Positions 26,769-35,465 of a DNA stretch of 64,000 nucleotides are shown here, one piece after another. Within the stretch, counting starts at the first letter, position 1. Each line of letters opens with the position of its first letter. The stretch is from Nannocystis sp. Its GTDB lineage: Bacteria > Myxococcota_A > Polyangia > Nannocystales > Nannocystaceae. Below the pieces are notes generated by a model. It worked only from the letters and a program-made list of their open reading frames with translations, did no database searches and had not been told where the DNA came from. The stretch spans positions 682,001 to 746,000 of the forward strand of contig NZ_JADJNN010000003.1 of the NCBI RefSeq assembly GCF_016714285.1, given 5' to 3'. The position numbers were made by a program, and so were the translations under genes.

Positions 26769-27986
26769 CTATTCTTCCTGGAGGAGCTCGAGGTACTCAG
26801 CGAGCGAGCCGTCGCGTTGCATGTAGTCCTCGGCGCGCTGGATCTCGGAGGCTGTCAACGTTCGCACGGCTGTCGATCCCTCACAAATATCGACGAGGAT
26901 GAGGTCGCGTGGCTGCACACTGCTGAGCACGACCGGCGAATGGCTGGCGAGCATGATCTGGGTGGGATCGGTGTTGACTCGTAAGATATCGATGAGTTTG
27001 GCGAGGAGCCCCGGGTGGATCCCGTCTTCGGGCTGCTCGATGAGCATCGTGCTGCTTTCATCGTAGAGGAGGCCGAGAAGGAGGTAGAGGGCGTGGCGAG
27101 TGCCGCCGGAGAGCTGATCCAGCGAGAGCTCGGCGCCAGAGCGCGTGGGCGAGAAGGTCACGTCATAGTATCTGCGGCGTCGACCGGGCTGCGGCCTGGC
27201 TTCCTCGACGTCGCCGATGGTGACGACTCGGATGTCGCGGAGCAGGTCGAGGCCTCCGGGGCCCATGAGTTGCTTGAGCTCGGCAAATATCGACGGCCTG
27301 TTGGTGTGGGCATAGATCACGCGGAAAAGCACAGAGGTAGAGGGCTGGCCGGAGGCGTGCGCGGCGGCCCAGTGGTCGTACATGATCTCGGAGATCGGGC
27401 CGCTCGGCTCCTTGTCGACCGGGTCGAAGGGGTGGAAAATGAGCTGGCCAGGGTAATAGCGGACCCGCTGTAGTACCTCCGTGACCGCGACGATGTGTGG
27501 TTGAAGCGGATCGCTGTTAGCGAGCAAGGAGCTGAGCGCGGGGATCGCGGCGGTCGATGGATTCAGCTCGACGGTTGGCCGGCGATCGCCGAAGGTGACG
27601 CGATCGTCGGTGCGATCGAAGAGGCGCTGCCAGGTGTTGTCGCCCGAGCTCCTGAGGCTCAGCGACTCCTGGTCCCTCACGCGCGGCGGCCGACCCTGGG
27701 TGGCTTCTTCCCAGAAGGTCCGGGCGACGCAATAGCGATATGCGTGATCGCCGGCATGGATCTCAATATCGACGGAGGGCTCGGCCAGAGCCTCACCCGG
27801 GTCGATCTCCGGTAGGCGGTCGAATGCGTCGCTAGCGAGCGCCGTGGTGGCGACCCACTCGAGCGCCTTCAAGATCGTGGTCTTGCCGGCGCCGTTGCGG
27901 CCGACGAGCGCCACCATGTGCCCGAGGTTGTCGAGCTTCACGTCCTTGCACGAGCGGAAGTTCTTGATATGTGCGCTCGTCAGCAT
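26769..27986 (-). CDS. AAA family (SMC/OLD-like) ATPase, partner of DUF4276 protein
   Basis: A 405-residue ABC/SMC-type ATPase. It has IKNFRSCKDV at the N-terminus, Walker A GRNGAGKTT with Lys35, the signature LSGGTRHAL near 290, Walker B MLIEQPEDGIHP near 313 and the switch His in LASHSP near 345. There is no long coiled coil and no fused TOPRIM, so the second function is presumably supplied by the adjacent DUF4276 gene. ATPases of this AAA_21 kind are the sensor half of OLD-like, AbiL-like and PARIS-like defence systems. The start lies 14 bases after the cyanophycin synthetase stop, which is unusually tight for a defence module and suggests read-through transcription from cphA. Confidence 0.85.
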   Translation of the reverse strand: MLTSAHIKNFRSCKDVKLDNLGHMVALVGRNGAGKTTILKALEWVATTALASDAFDRLPEIDPGEALAEPSVDIEIHAGDHAYRYCVARTFWEEATQGRPPRVRDQESLSLRSSGDNTWQRLFDRTDDRVTFGDRRPTVELNPSTAAIPALSSLLANSDPLQPHIVAVTEVLQRVRYYPGQLIFHPFDPVDKEPSGPISEIMYDHWAAAHASGQPSTSVLFRVIYAHTNRPSIFAELKQLMGPGGLDLLRDIRVVTIGDVEEARPQPGRRRRYYDVTFSPTRSGAELSLDQLSGGTRHALYLLLGLLYDESSTMLIEQPEDGIHPGLLAKLIDILRVNTDPTQIMLASHSPVVLSSVQPRDLILVDICEGSTAVRTLTASEIQRAEDYMQRDGSLAEYLELLQEE

Positions 27987-28000
27987 GGGCTCGGAGGTTC

Positions 28001-30880
28001 CTAGTCCTCGGCTTCTTGCGGCTTTGCGAGGCGGACGCCGCGGGTGTCCTCGACGAAGCCGGGGCTGATCGTGAGGGGGGCGACGGCGGGTGTGGGGTGC
28101 TGGACCGGGGCGGCGGTCGAAGTGGCCGGGGCGATCGTCACGGGCGCTGCGGCTTCGGCGGGGGGAGCTCCCTGGGCGAGGTTGCCGACCTTGGAGTGGA
28201 TGGTGCCGCGGGCGGGGCCGGGGAGGGTTTGTTCGCGGAAGCGGACGATCTGCTTCCAGCAGCGGGAGATGCTGTCGCCGAAGATGAGGAGGAGGTCGCC
28301 GGGGACGCAGAGGGCGAGGGCGGCGTCGATGGACTTCTGCTCGTCGAGGATGGTGGTGATGCGATCGCCGGGGACGCCCTGGGCGCGCAGCTCGTCGGCG
28401 ATGATGCCGGTGATCTGGCCGGGGGAGCGGCCGCGCAGGCCGTCGTCCTCGCGGAGGATGAAGCGGTCGAAGGCGGGGGCGGCGGCGCGGGCGATCTCGC
28501 GGATATCCTCGTCGCGGCGGTCGCCGGGGGCCGAGAGCACGCAGACGCGCTTGCCCTTGACGTCGAGGCGCTGGACCAGGGCGGCCATCGCCCGCACGGC
28601 GGCGGGGTTATGGCCGTAGTCGAGGATGACCTTGAAGGGCAGCTCGTCGTAGACGTTGAGGCGGCCGGGGGCCTGGAAGTAGGTGGTATCGAAGGTGCGC
28701 AGGCCCTGGCGGATGTTCTCGACCTTGACGCCCATGGCGTAGGCCATCAGCACGGCGAACATGGCGTTTTGCACGTTGTGCATCGCCTTGCCCTCGAGGG
28801 TGGCGGGGATGAGGTGGGTCCACAGCAGCGGGATGTGGGTGCCACGATCGTAGATCGTGATCATATCCCCGTTGATGCCCTCCTCGAGCACGGCCGCGAG
28901 GCCGCCGGCGCGGATGTGCTTGCGGACGAGGTCGTGGCGGGCGCTCATCGTGACATAGCCGATGCGCGAGGCTTCGGTGTAGTCGGCCATCCGCAGGCAG
29001 CGCTCGTCGTCGGCGTTGAGGACGGCGCAGTCGCGGGCGACCTCGACGACGATGCGCTTGAGCTCGGCGAGCTGGTCGAGGTCGTGGATGCCGCCGAGGC
29101 CGAGGTGGTCGGCGCTGATGTTGAGGACGGCGCCGACGTTGCAGGCGCGGTAGCCCATGCCGGCGCGCAGGAGGCCGCCGCGGGCGGTCTCGAGGACGGC
29201 CAGATCGACGGAAGGATCACGCAGGACCATCTGGGCGGCCATGGGCCCGGTCATGTCGCCGACGACGGTGCGTTCGCCGTCGATGTAGACGCCGTCGGTG
29301 GTGCAGAGGCCGACGGTGGCGCCGGACATCTTGTGGATGTGGGCGACCATGCGGGCGACGGTGGTCTTGCCGTTGGTGCCGGTGACGGCGGCGATGGGGA
29401 TGCGGGCGGGGGTGCCGGGCGGGAACAGCATGTCCATCACCGGGCCGGCGGGGTCGCGCGGGGTGCCCTCGGTGGGGGCGACGTGCATGCGGAAGCCGGG
29501 GGCGGCGTTGACCTCACAGATGCCGCCGCCGATGTCGCGATAGGACCTGGCGATGTCGGGGGTGATGAAGTCGATGCCGGCGACGTCGAGGCCGATCGCC
29601 CCGGCGGCGCGGACGGCCATCTCGCGGTTATCGGGGTGGATGACGTCCGTCAGGTCGATGGCGGTGCCGCCGGTGCTGAGATTCCCGGTGCTGCGGAGAT
29701 AGACGGCCTCGCCGGCGGCAGGGACGGTGTCCGGGGTGTAGCCAATGAGCTCGAGCAGGCGGCGGGCCTGATAGTCGATCTCGATGCGGGTCAGGACCTT
29801 CTCGTGGCCGATGCCGCGGCGGGGGTCGCTGTTCACCACATCGACCAACTGGGAGATCGTGCGCTCGCCGTCGCCGACGACGTGGCCGGGCACGCGCTTG
29901 GACACGGCGATGACGCTGCCGCCGATGACGAGGATGCGGTGGTCGAAGCCGGGGATGTAGGTCTCGACGATGACGGAGCTGGAGTGCTCCTGGGCCTTCT
30001 CGAAGGCGGCCCGGACGGCGTCGGAGGTCTCCAGGTTGATGGAGACGCCGCGGCCGTGGTTGGCGTCGAGGGGTTTGACGACGACGGGGTAATTGAGGCG
30101 CTCGGCGGCGGCGACGGCTCGCTCGGCGTTGCGGACCAGGTGCTGGCGGGGGACGGGGAGGCCGAGGTCGCCGAGGATCTTGTTGGTCTCCTCTTTGTCG
30201 GAGGCGATCTCGACGGCGATGTGGCGGGTCTCGGAGGTGACGGTGGCGCGAATTCGCTTCTGGAAGCGGCCGTGGCCGAACTGCACGAGCGATTGATCGT
30301 TGAGGCGGATCCACGGGATGTCGCGCTTCTCGGCGGCGCGCACGAGGGAGCCGGTGGAGGGGCCGAGCTGGCGGCGCTGGGCGAAGGCGATGAGCTCGTC
30401 GAGGCGCTCCTTGAAGTCGAAGCCGGCGGGGACGCTGGCGCGGGCCTCGGTGAAGGCGGGGACGGCGGGGAGCAGCGAGTGGAGGAGGTCGAGGGCGAGG
30501 TTGCCGGCGGCCTCGCCGACGCGCTCCTCCTCGTACTCGTAGACCACGAAGTACTGGCCGGCGGTGCCGGTGCCGCGGGTCTTGCCGAACGAGACCTTGG
30601 CGCCGGTGAGCACCTGGACCTCGATGGCGACGTGCTCGAGGACGTGTCCGAGCCAGGTGCCCTCCTCCTCGCGCAGGCGGCGGATGAAGCCGCCGTGGCT
30701 GCCGTACGAGCAGGTGTGGTGGGCGAGGCTCGGGATCGCGGCGACGAGGCCGTCGACGAAGCCGGGGATCATGGCCGACGGGTGATGTTCCAGCTCGCCG
30801 AGGTCGACGTTCAGGCGGATCACCGGGAAGTGGGCGTAGACGTTGGGACCGCGGTAGGTGCGACGCTCGAGGATCTGCAT
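28001..30880 (-). CDS. cphA: Cyanophycin synthetase
   Basis: The 959-residue protein shows the three CphA modules: N-terminal domain from MQILERRTYRGPNV to about 170 (HLVLEHVAIEVQ-type region), ATP-grasp from about 215 to 480 (VVKPLDANHGRGVSINL), and Mur ligase from about 490 (VTGTNGKTTVARMVAH near 497-510, NISADHLGLGGI, LDYGHNPAAV). CphA builds the storage polymer multi-L-arginyl-poly-L-aspartate from Asp and Arg with ATP at two active sites. An Ala/Pro/Thr-rich tail of about 75 residues follows the last domain, making it longer than the usual 870-900. Start ATG 30880 matches the conserved N-terminus. A shorter paralog, a cyanophycinase and an isoaspartyl dipeptidase are also in this window. 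Confidence 0.93.
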   Translation of the reverse strand: MQILERRTYRGPNVYAHFPVIRLNVDLGELEHHPSAMIPGFVDGLVAAIPSLAHHTCSYGSHGGFIRRLREEEGTWLGHVLEHVAIEVQVLTGAKVSFGKTRGTGTAGQYFVVYEYEEERVGEAAGNLALDLLHSLLPAVPAFTEARASVPAGFDFKERLDELIAFAQRRQLGPSTGSLVRAAEKRDIPWIRLNDQSLVQFGHGRFQKRIRATVTSETRHIAVEIASDKEETNKILGDLGLPVPRQHLVRNAERAVAAAERLNYPVVVKPLDANHGRGVSINLETSDAVRAAFEKAQEHSSSVIVETYIPGFDHRILVIGGSVIAVSKRVPGHVVGDGERTISQLVDVVNSDPRRGIGHEKVLTRIEIDYQARRLLELIGYTPDTVPAAGEAVYLRSTGNLSTGGTAIDLTDVIHPDNREMAVRAAGAIGLDVAGIDFITPDIARSYRDIGGGICEVNAAPGFRMHVAPTEGTPRDPAGPVMDMLFPPGTPARIPIAAVTGTNGKTTVARMVAHIHKMSGATVGLCTTDGVYIDGERTVVGDMTGPMAAQMVLRDPSVDLAVLETARGGLLRAGMGYRACNVGAVLNISADHLGLGGIHDLDQLAELKRIVVEVARDCAVLNADDERCLRMADYTEASRIGYVTMSARHDLVRKHIRAGGLAAVLEEGINGDMITIYDRGTHIPLLWTHLIPATLEGKAMHNVQNAMFAVLMAYAMGVKVENIRQGLRTFDTTYFQAPGRLNVYDELPFKVILDYGHNPAAVRAMAALVQRLDVKGKRVCVLSAPGDRRDEDIREIARAAAPAFDRFILREDDGLRGRSPGQITGIIADELRAQGVPGDRITTILDEQKSIDAALALCVPGDLLLIFGDSISRCWKQIVRFREQTLPGPARGTIHSKVGNLAQGAPPAEAAAPVTIAPATSTAAPVQHPTPAVAPLTISPGFVEDTRGVRLAKPQEAED

Positions 30881-30993
30881 TGCGAGCCGGGCTTTTACCA
30901 CGAGGGCCGGCGCGAGCGCGAGAACGTGTCGGCGACGGGGGTGAGGGTGCCGGGGTATGTTCGCCGGGCATGGCCTGGAGCGCAGCGGGAACC

Positions 30994-31962
30994 ATGAGTG
31001 ACGTGCTCGCAAGGATGCGGCGCGATCGACAAAACGGGAGGATCCTCGACTACCGGCGGTTTCGGAAGCCGCCGAACGGGGGGCCGGGGCCGGCGAAGGA
31101 GGCCTTCGATTGCCTGTTCTTGTGTGATCACTGCGGCTATCTCAGCGACGTGGAGGGGGCGTGCCCCTCGTGTACGCACACGGCGTGGATCGACCTCGAC
31201 AACTGGGCCCACGCGGAGCGGCTGCGCGAGGTGGAGGAGGGGGCGCGGCAGAACCCGGTGCCGGAGGTGCGCTGGCGGGTGCGGGGGGCGTCGCTGGCGG
31301 TCGGTGCGGTGCTCGGGCTTGGCTGCGTGACGGGGCTGGCGCTGGCGGGGATGGTGGCGGTCGAGGTCGGCTCGCTGGTCGGGGTCGGGGCCGGGGCGAT
31401 GGGGGCTGGAACGGTGCTGACCCACGCGCTCGGGCGGAGGAGGTTCGGGTGGTCGCTCATGGCGAAGGGGGTGCGTAACCCGTCGCGCTGGCGTGTGCCG
31501 TTACCGATCGCGGACCCGAAGGCGGGCACGCTGCGGCGGGCGGCTGGACCGGCGCTGGCGAGCGGGCCGCTGCTGCAGGCGCCGTTCACCGGGCGGGCCT
31601 GTGTCGCCTACGAGGTCGCGGTGCTGTTCGACCATCCGAGCGACGCGTGGCCACCGACCTGGGTGCTCCGCGAGATGCGGTCGTGCGCGTTCGAGGTGGA
31701 CGGGCGCGAGGTGGGGGCGGACCGGGCGACGCTCGGGGCGGCGGTCGAGGCGGTGGAGCGGCCGGTGATGAACGAGGACCAGAAGCGCAGGTTTCTGCGC
31801 GAGCGGGGGCTGTTCCTCGCGGACGGGAGCTTTGACCTGTACGAGGCGATCGTGGCGCCGGACGCGTATTGTGAGGTGCTATGGCCATTGGCGCCGGAGG
31901 GGGCGCCGCCGTTCGTGGTGGCGGCGACGGGGCCGGTGGGGCGGCATCCGTATCGCGGGTGA
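30994..31962 (+). CDS. Zinc-ribbon membrane protein, unknown (GIDE-like)
   Basis: The 322-residue protein has a C-x2-C...C-x2-C zinc ribbon near residues 45-65 (LCDHCGYL, GACPSC). Two hydrophobic segments at about 103-150 (LAVGAVLGLGCVTGLALAGM, VGVGAGAMGAGTVL) follow, then a soluble C-terminal half with PFTGRACVAYEVAVL. The last motif resembles the domain of GIDE/MUL1-like proteins, where one exposed substrate-like strand is framed by P-x-x-G-x-x-C-V-A-Y. I am unsure of this relation. The start is uncertain between ATG 30994 (MSDVLARM) and ATG 30970; the first is listed. The gene is divergent from cphA, with 113 bases between. Confidence 0.55.
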   Translation: MSDVLARMRRDRQNGRILDYRRFRKPPNGGPGPAKEAFDCLFLCDHCGYLSDVEGACPSCTHTAWIDLDNWAHAERLREVEEGARQNPVPEVRWRVRGASLAVGAVLGLGCVTGLALAGMVAVEVGSLVGVGAGAMGAGTVLTHALGRRRFGWSLMAKGVRNPSRWRVPLPIADPKAGTLRRAAGPALASGPLLQAPFTGRACVAYEVAVLFDHPSDAWPPTWVLREMRSCAFEVDGREVGADRATLGAAVEAVERPVMNEDQKRRFLRERGLFLADGSFDLYEAIVAPDAYCEVLWPLAPEGAPPFVVAATGPVGRHPYRG

Positions 31963-31995
31963 TTTTTGATTTGTCGCGCAAGAACGGAGACCATC

Positions 31996-32565
31996 ATGCC
32001 AGAATATCACCGGAGCCTGGATATCTACCAGGGTTACAATTTCAAGAAGGACAAGCATACACCGGTCGGGTTCATCACCGGGCTGCAGATCGCTGGTGAG
32101 GGATTGAAGGCCGACCAGCGCTGCAAGGACCCCACCGACCCAAGCTCTGACCTCGCGGTGGTCGCCGTGTTGAGTGGTGTGCAGTGGGGGACCGGGGTCA
32201 CGGACGCGGTGTACCTGTCAGGGCAGATCTCGGTGGTGAACCGCCAGAGCGTCGCCATGCTCGTCATCAATAACCTGACGAACATCGATGTGGTGTTTCA
32301 GTACTCGGTGTTCGACTACGATCCGGTGGCCAAGAAGTACTTCCTGGCGTTCCACAGCAACCTGACGGACATGAAGGGGCTGCTCGAGAAGCGCGGGGAT
32401 GACCTGAACCTGTCGGTGGCCGACGATGCTTCCACGGAGGTCCAGTCGCCCGAGAACTACGCGTTTCAGATCGGCATCAAGCCGCAGCCCTCGGCGCAGG
32501 TGTTGAGCATCGCGACGAGCGTTCAAGCGAAGATCACGAAGGCGTGGGGGCTCAAGGTGGGGTGA
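31996..32565 (+). CDS. Unknown small soluble protein, possibly all-beta
   Basis: A 189-residue protein (MPEYHRSLDIYQGYNFKK) with no signal peptide or membrane helix. It alternates hydrophobic and polar residues in strand-like stretches (DLAVVAVLSGVQWG, SVAMLVINNLTNIDVVFQYSV) and ends KITKAWGLKV. GGAGA five bases before the ATG fixes the start. I do not recognise any family. Its codons are visibly less GC-biased than the neighbours (many A/T-ending codons), which may mark high expression or recent arrival. It follows the zinc-ribbon gene by 33 bases and could be its partner. Confidence 0.65.
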   Translation: MPEYHRSLDIYQGYNFKKDKHTPVGFITGLQIAGEGLKADQRCKDPTDPSSDLAVVAVLSGVQWGTGVTDAVYLSGQISVVNRQSVAMLVINNLTNIDVVFQYSVFDYDPVAKKYFLAFHSNLTDMKGLLEKRGDDLNLSVADDASTEVQSPENYAFQIGIKPQPSAQVLSIATSVQAKITKAWGLKVG

Positions 32566-32617
32566 GCCGAGCGCGGCGGCTCAGAGTTACCGTCCAGGAC
32601 GGAGGAGCGGCGGCGGC

Positions 32618-33535
32618 TCAGGGCGTGCAGGCCGGGAATTGGCCGGCGCCGGGGCTGTCGCCGGCCTCGATGAAGGGGACGGCGTGGTCCTCGAGGGTGT
32701 TGCCGGCGACGTCGGTGACGCGGAAGTCGTAGGGGCCGGGGCCCATGCCGGATTCGTCGATGAAGAAGTTGTAGTCGACGCGGGCGACGTCCTTCCAGGT
32801 GTTGTCCATGGCGCGGTATTCGAGCTTGGCGATCGCGTTGCGGTGGTTGCGGACCTGGACGGCCGTCCACCATTGATTGCTGCCCTCTTTGAAGTGATAG
32901 ACGAGGTTGCCGGCGACCGGGCAGGAGACGTATTGCCAGGAGATCGGGACGATGCCGAGCTGCTTGTCGGCGATCATCGGGAAGGCGCCCTCGGCGAGGT
33001 CGATGTTGCCCTGCGGACATTCGGGGCAGCGGTCGACGATGCGCACGGTGATGCTGCCGTCGGGGCCGTCGATCGCCACGCAGGCGCCGCACACGGCCGA
33101 TGCGGCATAATCGGTGGTGTTCATCGCGGCGACCAGGGGGTCGTTCGGGTTGGCGTCGAAGCTGCAATTGCCGCTGCCGTCGGCGGCGTAATAGGTGGCC
33201 TTGCCCATGTGCACCTCCGGGTCGCAGGCCGCGCCGGCGGTGTCGCTGGTGGTATCGCTGGTGTCGCTGGTATCGCTGGCGGTGGCCGTGCTCGTGGTGC
33301 CCGGATCGTTGGTGGTGCTGGGGTCGCCAGTCGGGCTGCCAGTCGGGCTGCCAGTCGGGCTGCCAGTCGGGTCGCCAGTCGGGTCGGCGCTGGTGGGTGA
33401 GGTGGTGGGGTCCGGGTCGGTGGTCGGGTCGTCGGTGGTCGCGGGGGTGCTGGTATGGCTGGCGCCGCTGCTGGTGTCGTCGTCGCTCGGGGTGCAGGCG
33501 ATGGCGAGGACGAGGACCAGCAGTGGCGAGCGCAT
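32618..33535 (-). CDS. Bacterial expansin-like lipoprotein (DPBB plus CBM63-like domain)
   Basis: The 305-residue protein starts MRSPLLVLVLAIAC (lipobox Cys14) and has an 85-residue Ser/Thr/Pro/Asp linker with PTGS repeats. The first domain is a six-stranded double-psi barrel of expansin type: GKATYYAADGSGNCSFD, SAVCGACVAIDG, ITVRIVDRCPEC and GNIDLAEGAFPMIAD, with the catalytic-like Asp in VDRC. The second is CBM63-like: LVYHFKEGSNQWWTAVQVRN with the paired Trp and LEYRAMDN. Expansins loosen cellulose and hemicellulose networks without hydrolysis. A lipid-anchored form suggests action at the cell surface on plant or microbial polysaccharide, or remodelling of the organism's own matrix. Confidence 0.85.
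   Translation of the reverse strand: MRSPLLVLVLAIACTPSDDDTSSGASHTSTPATTDDPTTDPDPTTSPTSADPTGDPTGSPTGSPTGSPTGDPSTTNDPGTTSTATASDTSDTSDTTSDTAGAACDPEVHMGKATYYAADGSGNCSFDANPNDPLVAAMNTTDYAASAVCGACVAIDGPDGSITVRIVDRCPECPQGNIDLAEGAFPMIADKQLGIVPISWQYVSCPVAGNLVYHFKEGSNQWWTAVQVRNHRNAIAKLEYRAMDNTWKDVARVDYNFFIDESGMGPGPYDFRVTDVAGNTLEDHAVPFIEAGDSPGAGQFPACTP
33326..33385 (+). repeat. Five tandem copies of a 12-bp unit in the expansin linker
   Basis: Unit GCCAGTCGGGCT (last two copies end TC) repeats five times and encodes the PTGS/PTGD linker of the leftward expansin. The unit is four codons, so copy-number change lengthens or shortens the tether in frame. Confidence 0.9.
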
Positions 33536-33603
33536 GCGGCCAGGAGAGCGCAGGCTGCGGGGCCTGTCAAACCGTGGTTCGAGCGGGGCGCGAGCGGGCG
33601 CGT

Positions 33604-35406
33604 TCACGGGCCGAAGACGGCGATGAAGCCGTCGTTGCCGCCCTTGCTGTTGACCGGGCCGCCGCCGAAGTTGACGCCGCCGGTGAAGCTGCCGGTGACG
33701 GCGACGGAGGCCGCGAGCGAGCCGGCGATGTCGTAGCCGATCTGGCCCTGGAAGTCGCCGAAGCGCTGGCTCCACACGTGCTGGCCGGTGGGGCCGAGCT
33801 TGAGGACGAAGATGTCGCTGCTGCCGGCGGAGACCAGCTGGCCGCCGCCGAAGTCGCCGGCGCCGGAGAAGTCGCCGGTGAGCAGGATGGCGCCGGGGCC
33901 GTCGACGGCGATGCCGCGGAGGTTAGCCTTGCCGGTGCTGACGAGGTGGCTCCACAGGTGCTTGCCGGCGCCGTCGAACTGGGCGACGAAGGCGTGCGAG
34001 CTGGCGTCGCCGATCGGGCCGCCGCCGAAGTCGATGACGCCCTGGGTGTCGCCGCCGAGGGCGAGGCGGCCCTGGCTGTCGATCGCCAGGTCGCGCAGGA
34101 CCTGCAGCTTGGCGTCGCCGAAGCGCTTGCTCCACACGGCGTTGCCCTGCGGGGTGAACTTGCCGAGGAAGACGTCGTTGTCGCCGGCGCTGAGCATGGC
34201 GCCCTTGCCGAGGTCGATCGCGCCGGAGAAGCCGCCGCCGACGTGGACGTTGCCGGCGGCGTCGCTGACGAGGCCGAGGATGTACTGGCCGGCGGCGTCG
34301 CCGAAGCGCTGGCTCCACACGTGGGCGCCGTTCTTGTCGAGCTTGGCGACGAAGGCGTCGACCATGCCGGCGGAGTTCATGACGCCGCCGCCGAGGTCGA
34401 GCGAGACGAAGAAGTAGCCGGCGAGCAGGAGGTTGCCGTCCGGGTCGAAGGTGAGGCCCTGGGGGTAGGCGTAGCTGCCGGTCTTGAAGGCCTTGCTCCA
34501 CACGTGCTTGCCGTCCGGGTCGAAGCGGGCGAGGAAGGGGTCGCCGATGTTCTTGGCGACGAGCGGGCCGCCGCCGAAGTCGATCGTGCCCTCGAAGTCG
34601 CCGGCCACGGCGATCTGTCCGTCGGCGGCGACGGCGAGGGCGTAGCCGTCATCGAACTGGTTGGCGGCGTCGCCGAAGCGCTTGCTCCACAGGTGCTCGC
34701 CGTCGGGGGCGAAGCGGGCGAGGAAGAGGTCGGTGCCGCCGGCGCTCTGGAGCGGGCCGCCGCCGAAGTCGATCGTGCTGGTGCCGCGGGCGGCGACCAC
34801 GAGGTTGCCGGCGGCGTCGAAGGCGAGGCGCAGGCCGGCCTCCTCACCGGCGGCGCCGAAGCTGCGGTGCCACTGGAAGCCGCCGTTGCCGGTGCACGGA
34901 TCGAAGCCGTCGCAGTCCTCGTCGCCGGGGTTGTCGCAGGTCTCGGCGGCGGGCAGGACCTCGCCGACGCAGGGGCCGAACACGCCCTGGTCGCAGGTCT
35001 GCTCGCCGGCGACGCAGAGGCCCATGCCGAGCGTGTCGGGCGGGCCGGAGTAGCAGGGCTGGGTGTCGCCGGGGTCGCACAGCGGGGCGCCGGTGCTGGC
35101 GGTGTCGGTGGTCGAGTCGCTGGTGGTGCCGGGGCCGGTGGAGCCGCTGGTGGAGGCGTCGGTGGTGGTGTCGCCGCTGGTGATCGGGGCGGTGGTGGCG
35201 TCGCTGGTGGCGCTGGTGGAGGCGTCGGTGGTCGGGCTGGTGGTCGGGACGGTGGTGGCGTCCGTGGTTGTCGGGCTGCTGGTCGGGCTGCTGTCGCTGC
35301 TGGCGGTGGTGGACTGCCCGGAGCTGCTGGCGGTGGCGTCGGTGGTGCCGCTGTCGCCCGGGCAGGCGGCGAGCAGGAGGGGCAGGAGGGCGCGGGGGGA
35401 TCGCAT
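33604..35406 (-). CDS. Secreted SBBP-repeat beta-propeller lipoprotein with MopE-type motif
   Basis: The 600-residue protein starts MRSPRALLPLLLAAC (lipobox Cys15) with a linker of about 95 Ser/Thr/Ala/Asp residues. A MopE-like Cys motif (CDNPGDEDCDGFDPC) near 155-175 follows, then about nine repeats of some 45 residues each built around DFGGG...SAGG..D.FLA..D..G.H.WS..FGD (SBBP/beta-propeller type). Such proteins are surface or secreted in myxobacteria; function is unknown, and the repeats suggest a structural or binding role. The repeated FGGGPL and HVWSKRF strings are highly regular and may drive recombination. 68 bases separate it from the expansin start. Confidence 0.8.
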   Translation of the reverse strand: MRSPRALLPLLLAACPGDSGTTDATASSSGQSTTASSDSSPTSSPTTTDATTVPTTSPTTDASTSATSDATTAPITSGDTTTDASTSGSTGPGTTSDSTTDTASTGAPLCDPGDTQPCYSGPPDTLGMGLCVAGEQTCDQGVFGPCVGEVLPAAETCDNPGDEDCDGFDPCTGNGGFQWHRSFGAAGEEAGLRLAFDAAGNLVVAARGTSTIDFGGGPLQSAGGTDLFLARFAPDGEHLWSKRFGDAANQFDDGYALAVAADGQIAVAGDFEGTIDFGGGPLVAKNIGDPFLARFDPDGKHVWSKAFKTGSYAYPQGLTFDPDGNLLLAGYFFVSLDLGGGVMNSAGMVDAFVAKLDKNGAHVWSQRFGDAAGQYILGLVSDAAGNVHVGGGFSGAIDLGKGAMLSAGDNDVFLGKFTPQGNAVWSKRFGDAKLQVLRDLAIDSQGRLALGGDTQGVIDFGGGPIGDASSHAFVAQFDGAGKHLWSHLVSTGKANLRGIAVDGPGAILLTGDFSGAGDFGGGQLVSAGSSDIFVLKLGPTGQHVWSQRFGDFQGQIGYDIAGSLAASVAVTGSFTGGVNFGGGPVNSKGGNDGFIAVFGP

Positions 35407-35465
35407 GGCCGGGGTGGTAACCCGCAGCTGCGTGGCTGGCAAGCGCTGATGTCCGAAGGGACAGG

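Noticed and set aside
26197..27986. Naming the ATPase/DUF4276 pair as PARIS or Gabija
   Set aside because: PARIS uses a DUF4435 partner, and Gabija fuses TOPRIM to the ATPase with a UvrD-like second protein. Neither matches.
27971..30997. Rightward frame of about 1000 codons opposite cphA, and similar long frames opposite other genes (for example 33100-35694 and 21821-23911)
   Set aside because: They are mirror frames created by high GC and strong third-position bias. They have Gly/Ala/Val/Asp-rich low-complexity products, no domains, and lie fully opposite genes with clear catalytic motifs.
33326..33385. Regular 12-bp repeats considered as a CRISPR
   Set aside because: Units are adjacent with no spacers and encode a linker in frame.
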